A DNA stretch of 64,000 nt, taken from positions 145,490 to 209,489 of the forward strand of contig NSKG01000007.1 of NCBI GenBank assembly GCA_002287035.1, in the 5' to 3' direction. This document shows positions 35,094-44,239 of this stretch, one piece after another; positions within the stretch are counted from its first letter, which is position 1, and each line of letters opens with the position of its first letter. The position numbers and the translations under genes are program-made. The notes below the pieces were generated by a model that was not told the DNA's origin, made no database searches, and was given only the letters and a program-made list of their open reading frames with translations. Source of the DNA: Pseudomonas sp. WN033. Its GTDB lineage: Bacteria; Pseudomonadota; Gammaproteobacteria; Pseudomonadales; Pseudomonadaceae.

Positions 35094-37100
35094 TTAACGC
35101 CCGATCAGATTACGAATATTGGCCAGTGCTTCCTTGCCGCGGGCCTGCTTCTGCTCCACCGGCACATCCTCGGTGCCTTCCCATTCCAGATCCTCGGCTG
35201 GCAGTTCATCGAGAAAACGACTGGGCAGGCAATCGATAACCTCACCAAACTGGCGCCGCCGGGCGGCGAAGGTGAAAGCCAGGGTCTTGCGTGCACGGGT
35301 GATGCCGACGTAGGTCAGCCGGCGCTCTTCCTCGACGCTGTCGGCTTCGATGCTGGAGCGGTGCGGGAGGATCTCTTCCTCCATGCCCATGATGTAGACA
35401 TGGGGATACTCCAGGCCCTTGGAGGCATGCAGGGTCATCAGCTGCACCCGGTCAACGTCCTCTTCCTCTTCGTGGCGTTCGAGCATGTCGCGCAATACCA
35501 GCTTGGCGATGGCATCCTCGATATCGGTTTCACCGCTCTCGTCACGCTCAATGGTGGTCTTGAGCGCATCAAGCAGGAACCAGACGTTGCCCATGCGCTT
35601 GGCGGCGATCTCGTCGCTGGAGCAGTTCTGGCGAATCCAGTTCTCGTAGTCCAGATCCAGGATCATGTCACGCAGCACGCCGATCGGCTCCTCACGAGCA
35701 CAGCGCTGGCGGATACCCTCGAGCCAGCGCTGGAAGCGCTGCAGGCGTTCCAGATAGCGCGGCTCCAAGTGCTCGCCCAGGCCCACCTCGGCACAGGCCT
35801 GGAACAGGCTGACGCCGCGATCAGTGGCGTAGTTGCCGAGCTTTTCCAGGGTTGCCGGGCCGATCTCGCGGCGCGGCACGTTGATCACCCGCAGTAGCGC
35901 ATTATCGTCGTCCGGGTTGACCAGCAGGCGGAAGTAGGCCATCAGGTCCTTGACCTCCTGGCGGCTGAAGAAGCTGGTGCCGCCGGACAGGTGGTAGGGG
36001 ATCTGGTGGTGCTGCAGCTTGAGTTCGATCAGCCGGGCCTGATGATTGCCGCGATAGAGAATGGCGAAATCCTTCCAGGCGCGCTTGTGCTGCATGTGCA
36101 TCATCTGGATGTCGGTGGCCACTCGCTCGGCTTCTGCTTCCTCGTTGCGGCAACGGATCACCCGGATCGGTTCGCCATAACCCAGCTCGCTCCAGAGCTG
36201 CTTGTCGAAGACGTGCGGGTTGTTGGCAATCAGGGTGTTGGCGGCCCGCAGGATGCGGCTGGTGGAGCGGTAATTCTGCTCCAGCATCACCACCTTGAGC
36301 GCCGGAAAGTCTTCCTTGAGCAAGGCCAGATTTTCCGGCCGGGCACCACGCCAGGCGTAGATTGACTGGTCGTCATCGCCCACCACGGTAAAGCGCGCCT
36401 GAGTGCCGACCAGCATCTTCACCAGCAGGTACTGGCTGGCGTTGGTGTCCTGGTATTCGTCGACCAGCATGTAGCGGATACGAAATTGCCACTTTTCCAA
36501 CACATCCGGGTGATTGCGAAACAACATCACAGGGATCAGGATCAGGTCATCGAAGTCGACCGCGTTGTAGGCCTTGAGCGTGCGCTGATAGTGCATGTAA
36601 ACGCTGGCGGCGGTCTGCTCCTGCGGAGTCCGGGCCTTGGCCAATGCCTCCTCGGGCAAAATCAGGTCGTTCTTCCAGTTGGAGATCTGCGCCTGGATGC
36701 CATCGATACCGTCGTCGGCACCGTAGTCGCGATGCATCAGGTCGGTGATCAGCGCGGTAGCATCCTGCTGGTCGAAGATTGAGAAGCCCGGCTTGTAGCC
36801 CAGGCGCTGATGCTCCTTGCGGATGATGTTCAGGCCCAGGTTATGGAAGGTCGAGACGGTCAGGCCACGGGCATCACCGCCCTTGAGCAGCAGGCTAACG
36901 CGCTCTTTCATTTCGCGCGCGGCCTTGTTGGTGAAGGTCACGGCGACAATGTACTGGGCCTTGATCCCGCATTCGCGCACCAGGTAGGCGATCTTGCGGG
37001 TGATCACGCTGGTCTTGCCGCTGCCGGCCCCGGCCAGTACCAACAGTGGGCCACTGATGTAATGAACGGCTTCCTGTTGACGGGGGTTGAGATTCGACAC
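35094..37100 (-). CDS. rep: ATP-dependent DNA helicase Rep
   Basis: A 668-residue superfamily 1A 3'-5' helicase that assists replication fork progression. Walker A is LAGAGSGKTSVITRKIAYL, motif II VDEYQDTN, motif III GDDDQSIYAWRGA, motif IV LEQNYRST and motif V/VI LMTLHASKGLEYPHVYIMG plus YVGITRARKTL. The QxGR-less C-terminus and length of ~669 fit Rep rather than UvrD (~720). I use the GTG at 37100 (VSNLNPRQQEAV), the usual Rep N-terminus; an upstream TTG at 37130 is also open. Confidence 0.94.
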   Translation of the reverse strand: MSNLNPRQQEAVHYISGPLLVLAGAGSGKTSVITRKIAYLVRECGIKAQYIVAVTFTNKAAREMKERVSLLLKGGDARGLTVSTFHNLGLNIIRKEHQRLGYKPGFSIFDQQDATALITDLMHRDYGADDGIDGIQAQISNWKNDLILPEEALAKARTPQEQTAASVYMHYQRTLKAYNAVDFDDLILIPVMLFRNHPDVLEKWQFRIRYMLVDEYQDTNASQYLLVKMLVGTQARFTVVGDDDQSIYAWRGARPENLALLKEDFPALKVVMLEQNYRSTSRILRAANTLIANNPHVFDKQLWSELGYGEPIRVIRCRNEEAEAERVATDIQMMHMQHKRAWKDFAILYRGNHQARLIELKLQHHQIPYHLSGGTSFFSRQEVKDLMAYFRLLVNPDDDNALLRVINVPRREIGPATLEKLGNYATDRGVSLFQACAEVGLGEHLEPRYLERLQRFQRWLEGIRQRCAREEPIGVLRDMILDLDYENWIRQNCSSDEIAAKRMGNVWFLLDALKTTIERDESGETDIEDAIAKLVLRDMLERHEEEEDVDRVQLMTLHASKGLEYPHVYIMGMEEEILPHRSSIEADSVEEERRLTYVGITRARKTLAFTFAARRRQFGEVIDCLPSRFLDELPAEDLEWEGTEDVPVEQKQARGKEALANIRNLIGR

Positions 37101-37266
37101 GCGTATTGATCTCCGGCTGGTGGCCGGCAATTCTACCAGCAGAAACTGTGATCGACAGCGTGATAGCGAAAAGCTAGTCTTGGTACTTGGCGGTTTTTTG
37201 GATATAACCTACTTTATAAATAAACCGTATGTACCTAATTTATAAAGATCCTTGGGGGATCTGACT

Positions 37267-38952
37267 TTGACTGCTGACAGTCCGATGCTTCGCATCGTGT
37301 TACTCGACAATGACCATGGTGCCCATGCGCCTCTGAGTCACCGTTTGTCTGCTGTCAAAGCCAGCCCCTATCAATTGATTCGTGCCGACAACTGGGATCA
37401 CGCCCAGGCCATGATCGCCAGCGGCCCGGTGCAGGCTATTCTGGCGCGCAGCGATTTTCTGAATGTGCCCCGCGAATGCAGCGTGCCGATCATCCACCTG
37501 GCCGATGAGCCGGAATTTCACCCGTTGCCGCCTGGCATAACCGACAGTGTCTGGGATCAGTCCAGCGCCAGCGAACTGATCCGCTGCTTCAACTATGCCA
37601 TTGAGCGGCATGCACTGCGCACCGCGCTTGATCATGCCGCCAGCTACGACCCGCTGACCGGCATCTGCAACCGGCAAATGCTGCATGACCGGCTCAAGCA
37701 AGGCATGCGCCGGGCGCTGCGCAGCAATCAGCCACTGGCCGTGCTGTTCATCGATCTGGACAATTTCCGTCACGTCAACGACACCCTCGGCCACGGGGCT
37801 GGTGACGCGATCATCTGCGAAGTGGTCGACCGCCTGCGCCGGGTGCTGCGCAATACCGACACCATCGGTCGGATGGGCAGCGACGAATTTGGCGTGATCA
37901 TCGAAGACTACGGCAGCCCAAGCAACCTGCTGCATATCGCCCAGAAGGTCACCAATGAGCTGGCCGAACCATTCTTCGTCGACAGCGAAAGCCTGCTGCT
38001 CGGCTGCAGTGTCGGCATTGCCACCTACCCTGAAGGCGGGCAAACGGTCGACAGCCTGTTGCTGCACGCCAACATGGCCATGCAGCAGGCCAAGGGCCAA
38101 CGTGGCTGCAACTTCCACTTTTATGATGACCGCATCAACCTGCAGGCCAACAGCCTGATCGAGTTCGAGGCCTCCCTGCGTCAGGCACTGCGGCGCAATG
38201 AACTGGAGCTGCACTATCAACCACGGGTCGATCTCAAAAGCGGCAATATCGTCGGACTCGAAGGACTGATTCGCTGGCGTCATCCTGAGCGCGGCCTGCT
38301 CGGCCCCAACCAGTTCATTCCGCTGGCCGAGGAAACCGGACTGATCGTGCCTATGGGTTACTGGGTGATCGCCCGTGCCTGTCATGACCTCAATCAGCTC
38401 AAACGCCGGCGCATGCCGCCGGTACATGTCGCCGTCAACATGTCGTTCCGCCAGTTCCAGGACAGCCAGTTGCTGGCCACGGTCAAGCGCCTGCTGGACA
38501 AGACCGGCATCGACCCGCACAGCCTCGAGTTCGAGCTGACCGAAACCGCGGTCATGCAGAACCCCGAGCAGGTTCAGGTCACCATGCGCGGGCTGACTGG
38601 CCTGGGTGTACGCTTCTCGCTGGATGACTTCGGCACCGGCTTTTCCTCGTTCGTGCACCTGCACAACCTGCCGATCAACCTGCTCAAGCTCGACCGCAGC
38701 TTCGTCAAAGGCATTGCCGAGCGCGAGTCAGACCGGCAACTGGTCGGTGCGATGATCGAGCTGGGTCGCAGCCTGAATCTGGAGGTGGTTGCCGAAGGGG
38801 TGGAGCAGCGCCAGCAATTGGAAATGTTGCGCGGCATGGGCTGTGATCAGGTGCAGGGCTACTTCATCAGCCCGGCGCTGGCTTTCGAGGAGTTGTGCTA
38901 CTTCCTGGATGCCTACAGCATGGGCCGCGAAGAGGCATTAGGCCCGGTCTGA
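37267..38952 (+). CDS. GGDEF-EAL protein with degenerate motifs and receiver-like N-terminus
   Basis: A ~561-residue cyclic-di-GMP protein. Residues ~1-115 resemble a receiver fold (MLRIVLLDNDHGAHAPLSHRL) but lack a clear phospho-acceptor set. The GGDEF domain has GSDEF at 204-208, one substitution from the active consensus, with an RxxD site (RNTD) five residues before it. The EAL domain reads EGL at 332-334; the metal and catalytic residues in VAVNMSFRQF, ELTETAVM, LDDFGTGFSS, LKLD and AEGVEQ are kept, so phosphodiesterase activity is plausible. Start is uncertain: TTG 37267 has GGGGGA at a good distance; ATG 37285 has none. Divergent from rep. Confidence 0.82.
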   Translation: MTADSPMLRIVLLDNDHGAHAPLSHRLSAVKASPYQLIRADNWDHAQAMIASGPVQAILARSDFLNVPRECSVPIIHLADEPEFHPLPPGITDSVWDQSSASELIRCFNYAIERHALRTALDHAASYDPLTGICNRQMLHDRLKQGMRRALRSNQPLAVLFIDLDNFRHVNDTLGHGAGDAIICEVVDRLRRVLRNTDTIGRMGSDEFGVIIEDYGSPSNLLHIAQKVTNELAEPFFVDSESLLLGCSVGIATYPEGGQTVDSLLLHANMAMQQAKGQRGCNFHFYDDRINLQANSLIEFEASLRQALRRNELELHYQPRVDLKSGNIVGLEGLIRWRHPERGLLGPNQFIPLAEETGLIVPMGYWVIARACHDLNQLKRRRMPPVHVAVNMSFRQFQDSQLLATVKRLLDKTGIDPHSLEFELTETAVMQNPEQVQVTMRGLTGLGVRFSLDDFGTGFSSFVHLHNLPINLLKLDRSFVKGIAERESDRQLVGAMIELGRSLNLEVVAEGVEQRQQLEMLRGMGCDQVQGYFISPALAFEELCYFLDAYSMGREEALGPV

Positions 38953-39056
38953 AACCGCAAGGCGCCACCGGCCGATGTCGCGTGACCGGTGACGCCCTGC
39001 ATTCACTACTATAGTGCAACCTCCTGCCCGCACCAGCCCCATCACCCCGGTTGATA

Positions 39057-39926
39057 TCAGGCCATTGGCCGCCGATCCAGTTGCCGATACTGCAGAGCTT
39101 CGGCCAGGTGTGCACGCTCAATTGAGCTGACCCCATCCAGATCGGCCAGGGTGCGAGCCACCTTGAGCGCCCGGTGACTGGCCCGACGTGACAGGCCCAG
39201 GCGAGTGATCGCCAGCTCCAGCCACTGCTGGTCAGCCTCGCTCAGTCGGCAGTGCTCGCGCAGCGCCGCCAGATCCAGATGGGCATTCAGACAATTCTGA
39301 CGCTGTTGCTGGCGGGACCGGGCCTGCGCTACCCACTGTGCGGCCTCGGCGCTGCTGGGCTTGCCGACCTCATCCTGACCCAGACTGAAGCTTTCATTGA
39401 GCATGCCCAGATGCAGATCGATGCGATCAAGCAGCGGGCCGGACAGCTTGTTCCGGTAGCGTTCAACTTGCTCGGGACTGCAGCGACAACGCCCGGAGGG
39501 GTCGCCCTGATAGCCACAGGGACAAGGGTTCATCGCCGCGATCAGTTGAAAGCGGGCAGGGAAACTCAACTGCTCACGAGCCCGGGCGATATGAATACAG
39601 CCCGACTCCAAAGGCTCACGCAGCATTTCCAGGACCTTGCGATCAAACTCGGGCAACTCGTCGAGAAACAGCACGCCCTGGTGGGCCTGACTGATCTCGC
39701 CGGGTCGAGGCTGGCTACCACCCCCGACCAACGCGGCGGCCGATGCACCATGATGGGGCGCGCGAAAGGGTCGCTGCGGCCAGCAGCTCAGGTCGGCCTG
39801 CCCGCAAACCGACTGAATCGCCGCCACTTCCAGCGCTTCCGCCTCACTCAAGGCCGGTAGTATGCCCGGCAAACGGCTGGCCAGCAGGGTCTTGCCGGTG
39901 CCCGGCGGGCCAAACAGCAACAGGTT
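39057..39926 (-). pseudogene. comM: 3' part of comM (yifB), separated by insertion
   Basis: The C-terminal ~287 residues of the Mg-chelatase-like AAA+ protein ComM/YifB, which promotes branch migration during natural transformation. It begins exactly at the Walker A loop (LLFGPPGTGKTLLASRLPG) and includes Walker B (GVLFLDELPEF) and the sensor region (QLIAAMNPCPCG). The N-terminal part lies 4.76 kb away at 44677-45324 on the same strand. The junction falls within a codon run for HNLLLFGPP. No start codon with a ribosome site is seen, so this fragment is probably untranslated or depends on fortuitous initiation in the element. Confidence 0.93.
39918..39926. repeat. Left attachment-site core of the comM element
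   Basis: CAACAGGTT lies at the boundary between the comM 3' fragment (left) and element DNA (right). It starts 46 bases before the recombinase ATG, the usual place for an attachment site of a large serine integrase. The flank to its right (up to GTGTTTAAATACACC, 39927-39941) forms one half of the reconstructed attP dyad. Confidence 0.75.
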
Positions 39927-39963
39927 GTGTTTAAATACACCAAATTTAGAAAAGGAATGAGAA

Positions 39964-41655
39964 ATGCCTAAAGCCTATAGCTACATAAGGTTTTCTACGC
40001 CGGACCAAGCAAGAGGCGACAGCTTTCGTCGCCAGAAGCAGCTTGCTGAAGATTTCTGCACATCTCACGGCCTTGAGTTAGCTTCATCAAAAGAGTACAC
40101 CTTCTTGGACAGAGGGCGCTCTGCATATAAATCTGAGCACGTTACCGATGAGGGTGAGTTGAAACGATTTTTAGATTTAGTAGATAACGGAGACATTAAA
40201 AGAGGTTCTTATCTATTAGTCGAGTCGATGGATAGGCTTTCACGGGAAAGGGTTAATATTGCTCTTGAAAGATTCTTAGGCATGATAAACAAGGGAATCA
40301 ACATCTGCACCCTTGCTGACAAAAAAATATACTCATCTAACTCAGATAACATTTCGCTAGAACTAATAGCTTCTATCGCTTATATGATGAAAGCCTATAG
40401 CGAGAGCTCTGAAAAGGGCTTTAGAGTAAGCAAAGCATGGGAAGAAAAGAAAAAAAATGCACGGCAGAAACTTTTACCACTTGGAAAAGCGTGTCCTCAA
40501 TGGCTAGAGCTAGTCGAAGGGAAATATACACCAATACCAAGCAGAGTTAAGATTATAGAGAGGATCTTTTCATTATGCACAAATGAGGGAAGAGGAAAAA
40601 GAGCAATTTGTAAAATATTGAATAGCGAAAGCATTCCGGCGTTTGGCAGCATCAACAGAAATAAATCAGGCACATGGTCTGACAGCTCAATTCACAAAAT
40701 ACTTCATAATCGAGCTGTTATTGGGGAATACCAGCCAACAAAACTCTTAAACGGCAGAAGAGTTAACGATGGTGACGCAATCAAAAATTACTACCCCGAA
40801 ATTATATCAGAATCAGAATTTTATAAAGCGGCGTCTGTTCAAAAACAAAGATTAAAGTACAAAACAACCAAGCAATCAAAAACATTCAACTTATGGCAGG
40901 GCATTGGAAAATGTGACCTATGCGCATCCTCAATGAACCTAATAAACAAAGGATCTGGGCCGAAAGGCTATTCTTATATAGGGTGTGCCGGACTAAGAAA
41001 AGGAACTTGTAATTCCAAATACCTTCGCTTAGAAAAAGCTGACCTTGCGTTTCGCGAGGTCTTAGCAAAGGTCAACTCTGAAGCACTAATCTATGAGAGC
41101 AAAAATAAAAAACTCTCTAGTCTTGAGGAAGCTCATGCACAAAGAGATAAAGAACACAACCACCTTGAAGAGTGGAAAAAAATGCTCTCAGATGCTCCAT
41201 CAAAATCACTTGCCGAGAGGATATGTGAACTGGAAATAATCATCGAAGAACTTGATCGCAAAATAGAGTCCTTGACAGTTGAAATTTCCAGCACAGGAGT
41301 GAAAAACAAAGACGCCTTCTTTAAAAGTATTGACCTGGAAAGCTACGAGGGAAGATTTAAGGCCAATAGCTTATTAAAAAGACTTGGACTCATAATCAAG
41401 ATAGGACAGCTAAAACTACCGGGGGGCTATAGATGGTTTTTCACTGTCTCAAGCGAGGAAAGTGATGAGTTTGAATTTATGATCGAGATATCAACTGATG
41501 ACTTTATCTCTTGGGGCTTTCATACATGGGATATAGACATGGCAAGCCTAGCATTGGAACAAAGTGACATGACGGCTGAGCAGTTAAATAATGCAAAAGC
41601 TATGACAGAGCTGCAAAATATGACCTATAAATTGGCTAAAACGGAAACCAAATGA
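39964..41655 (+). CDS. Large serine recombinase (integrase)
   Basis: A 563-residue serine recombinase of the integrase type. The N-terminal resolvase fold carries the nucleophile S11 in YSYIRFSTPDQ with Arg9, and the conserved SMDRLSRE. A Recombinase domain follows (~residues 190-290, IFSLCTNEGRGKRAICKILN, then WSDSSIHKILHNRAVIGEY). Next are a zinc ribbon (CDLCASSMN...GCAGLRKGTC, ~319-348) and a coiled coil (~375-440). Large serine integrases use this order to recombine short attP and attB sites unidirectionally. The ATG 39964 is preceded by AAAAGGAATGAGA. It is 38 bases from the att core. Codon use is A+T-rich, unlike the host genes. Confidence 0.92.
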   Translation: MPKAYSYIRFSTPDQARGDSFRRQKQLAEDFCTSHGLELASSKEYTFLDRGRSAYKSEHVTDEGELKRFLDLVDNGDIKRGSYLLVESMDRLSRERVNIALERFLGMINKGINICTLADKKIYSSNSDNISLELIASIAYMMKAYSESSEKGFRVSKAWEEKKKNARQKLLPLGKACPQWLELVEGKYTPIPSRVKIIERIFSLCTNEGRGKRAICKILNSESIPAFGSINRNKSGTWSDSSIHKILHNRAVIGEYQPTKLLNGRRVNDGDAIKNYYPEIISESEFYKAASVQKQRLKYKTTKQSKTFNLWQGIGKCDLCASSMNLINKGSGPKGYSYIGCAGLRKGTCNSKYLRLEKADLAFREVLAKVNSEALIYESKNKKLSSLEEAHAQRDKEHNHLEEWKKMLSDAPSKSLAERICELEIIIEELDRKIESLTVEISSTGVKNKDAFFKSIDLESYEGRFKANSLLKRLGLIIKIGQLKLPGGYRWFFTVSSEESDEFEFMIEISTDDFISWGFHTWDIDMASLALEQSDMTAEQLNNAKAMTELQNMTYKLAKTETK

Positions 41656-41816
41656 CCGCATCAAAAAACCCAAGAACCAAACCCCCCAGCCTACCCACAA
41701 GGCACCTAGAGCCCTTATAATAAGGAGCCTTCGATGCTTTTTATCAACCAGAGCATCTAGGGTTCTCAGATACAGTATAGGAAAGACTTTGATTCAATCA
41801 GCGAGGTGATTAATAC

Positions 41817-42278
41817 ATGACAGAAACAAGCAATGCTAAAACAGCAAGAAAGTTAATATCTTTGCTAGAAATGCACAATTGGAAATACCAGCTATCTATA
41901 TTCAGCGAAAACATCAATGAATCAGAAATTTTAGCTGAGAATTACCACAAAATAACACAAGGAATTCGCAAAAGAGAAAAAGCATCACCCATATTAATAA
42001 TCAAGAGAACGCACTACGATGTAGGCCATAGAAAATTACAGGCATATATCACGATATTTTCTTCGAAAGACATAAAGAAAACCATAGAGAGCGCATGTGA
42101 AGGTTTGCCAATTGTAACAAACACATTAAAACAAAAAGTCTCAGATTTGTTAATTTCTAGAACTTGCAACGCTTACAGAAAGCAAAAACTTCAAAACCTG
42201 CATCAATTCTATGGAAAAAAAGCTAGGAGGTACTCCATATTAAACAAAACATTATTGGCATCCATCCTAAAAGCTTAG
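41817..42278 (+). CDS. Unknown basic protein of the comM element
   Basis: A 153-residue protein, strongly basic toward the C-terminus (AYRKQKLQNLHQFYGKKARRYS). There is no signal peptide or membrane helix. A central IKRTHYDVGHRKLQAYITIF stretch looks like a beta-strand pair, but I cannot assign a family. A nucleic-acid-binding role is suggested only by charge. AGGTGA precedes ATG 41817 by about eight bases. The base composition is as A+T-rich as the adjacent recombinase, so it belongs to the element. The 160-base gap before it contains a small dyad GATGCT...AGCATC near 41733-41758. Confidence 0.65.
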   Translation: MTETSNAKTARKLISLLEMHNWKYQLSIFSENINESEILAENYHKITQGIRKREKASPILIIKRTHYDVGHRKLQAYITIFSSKDIKKTIESACEGLPIVTNTLKQKVSDLLISRTCNAYRKQKLQNLHQFYGKKARRYSILNKTLLASILKA

Positions 42279-42353
42279 CATGTATTTGCTCCACACCCTG
42301 TTTATCGGTTTTAAGCCGCTGATTGGCATCACCATTACAGCGGCCTAGAAAGA

Positions 42354-43217
42354 TCAGAGCTGGCTTATGGCAAACTTTCTGGCGATAGCAACTTCACTAC
42401 CATACTGTTCAGTGATCGTTAGAATATCGCCTACTATTCTATACTTTATGATTGAATCTTCGGAATGAGTACGCCAGCGACCATCATGAGCCCCCCATAA
42501 CACTCTGTCACCTTCGAGCTTGCACTTGTACTTCCATTCAGTTTCATCATCAGCCCTAATGTAACTAAGCCGGTACTGTCCTCTCCCAGTTCTGACAGCG
42601 GATATAATCTCTACAGGTCTAACCATGACTACAGAAATGGTTGCTTTGCAGACTTTAGCCACATTAGCTTCCGACACCTGATGACTTGCATTTGTATTGC
42701 TTTGATTGTTAGATACGATAACACTTGATGCTGAGCCTTTCTGTGCAGAAGTATTTACCCTCTCCTTATTGCCAAACTTAAAATCGCCACCGGACAATGC
42801 AGCCAAAAGAATCGTGACAACCACTGTAACCGCTATCACAGAAGAAAATGCAGAAGCTTGGTGCTTGACTCCACCTTCTTTTAGCTCATCCCGCCCCCAT
42901 CCCGCATCTATAACTTTTTCTTTGCCTATATGCCCCGAACTTGACCTATCCTGTAACTGTATAGGCGAAGGGTGAGAGAAGTTTTCTTGTTTATGGGCCT
43001 TCCCCCCACATTCCGAACAACACCAGCGTTTTAACCCGTTCGACACAGAACTTAAAAACATTGCCGGCAATATAAATATTAAAGCGAGGCCTCCAGTAGC
43101 AACTATTATAACCAGCAGGACAATTAGCCCTCCATTTGAGACCTTACTTTGATTCCTATGGTGTAGCGTCTTCCGCTCGCATAGCTTGCAATGCTTAATT
43201 TCACTATCAACAGCCAT
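42354..43217 (-). CDS. Unknown membrane protein with split zinc ribbon
   Basis: A 287-residue protein. The N-terminus has CKLCERKTLHH (CxxC), then a hydrophobic segment (GGLIVLLVIIVATGGLALIFILPAMFL, perhaps a membrane hairpin), then WCCSECGGK (second CxxC). This looks like a zinc ribbon whose halves are bridged by membrane helices. After a ~45-residue polar linker comes another helix (VIAVTVVVTILLAALSGG) and a ~110-residue C-terminal domain with charged beta-like stretches (GRGQYRLSYIRADDETEWKYKCKLEGDRVLWGA). That domain resembles small secreted/periplasmic folds but no family is recognised. It is the only minus-strand gene of the element and is its best cargo candidate. Confidence 0.7.
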   Translation of the reverse strand: MAVDSEIKHCKLCERKTLHHRNQSKVSNGGLIVLLVIIVATGGLALIFILPAMFLSSVSNGLKRWCCSECGGKAHKQENFSHPSPIQLQDRSSSGHIGKEKVIDAGWGRDELKEGGVKHQASAFSSVIAVTVVVTILLAALSGGDFKFGNKERVNTSAQKGSASSVIVSNNQSNTNASHQVSEANVAKVCKATISVVMVRPVEIISAVRTGRGQYRLSYIRADDETEWKYKCKLEGDRVLWGAHDGRWRTHSEDSIIKYRIVGDILTITEQYGSEVAIARKFAISQL

Positions 43218-43303
43218 ATCAATTCCTAGAGGCAGCTTTCAACAAAAGCCAATGTCACGATTAGTGTGTTCACGATTAGATCACACTCGGCAAGCATGTG
43301 TGA

Positions 43304-43522
43304 ATGCAAAAACCACACATTACTCAGCAATTCGGCCATCGTGTTCGCCAGCTACGCTTAGCAGCCGGGTTCACGCAAGAAGCCTTTGCTGATAAATGCG
43401 GTTTCGCCCGTACCTACATGTCACGAATTGAGACCGGTGGGGCTAACCCTTCTCTTGTAGCTCTTAATGTCATAGCGTCAGCGCTAAACGTCAGTCTTTC
43501 CGATCTATTTTCTGGCTTGTAG
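43304..43522 (+). CDS. XRE-family helix-turn-helix regulator
   Basis: A 72-residue Cro/CI-type DNA-binding protein. The helix-turn-helix is clear: FGHRVRQLRLAAGFTQEAFADKCGFARTYMSRIETGGANPSLVALNVIASALNVSLSDLF, with the recognition helix RTYMSRIE. It consists of little more than the DNA-binding domain. It is divergent from the membrane protein at 42354-43217 and upstream of the small recombinase, so it likely controls one or both (inference from position). Confidence 0.88.
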   Translation: MQKPHITQQFGHRVRQLRLAAGFTQEAFADKCGFARTYMSRIETGGANPSLVALNVIASALNVSLSDLFSGL

Positions 43523-43540
43523 CTTTTCACCTCTAACGAC

Positions 43541-43619
43541 TCAAAAACGACCGATTTTGACACCAAGCATTACCATCCCCAGAAAGGTATCAAAAAATAT
43601 ACTTGACCATTTTGACACC
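43541..43619. promoter_or_regulatory. Two adjacent dyads, candidate recombinase or repressor sites
   Basis: TCAAAA...TTTTGA (43541-43560) and an ~34-base dyad from GGTATCAAAAA (43586-43596) to ATTTTGACACC (43609-43619). The half-site ATTTTGACACC occurs twice (43554-43564, 43609-43619). They lie 45-120 bases before the resolvase gene, where a res site or operator would be expected. Confidence 0.45.
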
Positions 43620-43663
43620 GCATAATAATATGAATCCACCTTTTTGATCCTTGAGAAATTGCC

Positions 43664-44239
43664 ATGTCACGTACATTCGCATACTGCCGAGTTAGCACTA
43701 CAGGCCAGACAACTGAAAATCAAATACAAGAAATCAAAGGAGCTGGCTTTGAGATTCAATCGCAGAGAGTTATCGAAGAAACCATTAGCGGCAGTACTAG
43801 TGCTTCAGAACGTGCAGGATTCCAAAAACTCCTTGATCGTATGGAAAAAGGCGATGTATTAGTCGTTACCAAGCTAGACCGGCTTGGACGGAATGCAATA
43901 GACGTACAGCAAACAGTGCAACAACTGGAAAACCAAGGAATCAAGGTACATTGCCTTGCCCTAGGAGGAGTGGACCTCACCAGTGCAGCAGGAAAAATGA
44001 CAATGGGTGTATTGTCCGCTGTTGCTCAATTTGAGCGGGACTTGTTGATTGAGCGGACGCAAGCAGGGCTTAATCGAGCCAAAAAAGAGGGCAAAACTCT
44101 TGGCAGGCCAACAGCGACGAATGCGAAGGAGGTATCCAAAAGAAAATTAGCAGGCATGAGTCAAGCAGAGGTAGCCAAAGACCTGTCCGTCAGCATAAGC
44201 ACTGTTAAGAGGCTTTGGAATTCAGGAAAACAAACCTAG
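43664..44239 (+). CDS. Small serine recombinase (resolvase/invertase family)
   Basis: A 191-residue recombinase with the classic architecture: nucleophile S11 in FAYCRVSTTGQTTENQ, the TKLDRLGRNAIDV motif, the dimer-interface E helix (MTMGVLSAVAQFERDLLIERTQAGL) and a C-terminal helix-turn-helix (MSQAEVAKDLSVSISTVKRLW). Length fits Tn3-type resolvases and DNA invertases such as Gin and Hin. The element therefore has two serine recombinases: the large one most likely integrates, and this one may resolve dimers or invert DNA. No invertible segment with matching repeats was found here. Confidence 0.92.
   Translation: MSRTFAYCRVSTTGQTTENQIQEIKGAGFEIQSQRVIEETISGSTSASERAGFQKLLDRMEKGDVLVVTKLDRLGRNAIDVQQTVQQLENQGIKVHCLALGGVDLTSAAGKMTMGVLSAVAQFERDLLIERTQAGLNRAKKEGKTLGRPTATNAKEVSKRKLAGMSQAEVAKDLSVSISTVKRLWNSGKQT

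Noticed and set aside
37300..38664. 454-codon minus-strand frame opposite the GGDEF-EAL gene
   Set aside because: The plus strand encodes unmistakable GGDEF and EAL domains; the opposite frame has no recognisable domain.
42315..42344. GCCGCTG/CAGCGGC stem between convergent element genes as a terminator
   Set aside because: The 16-base loop and lack of a T run make it unconvincing.
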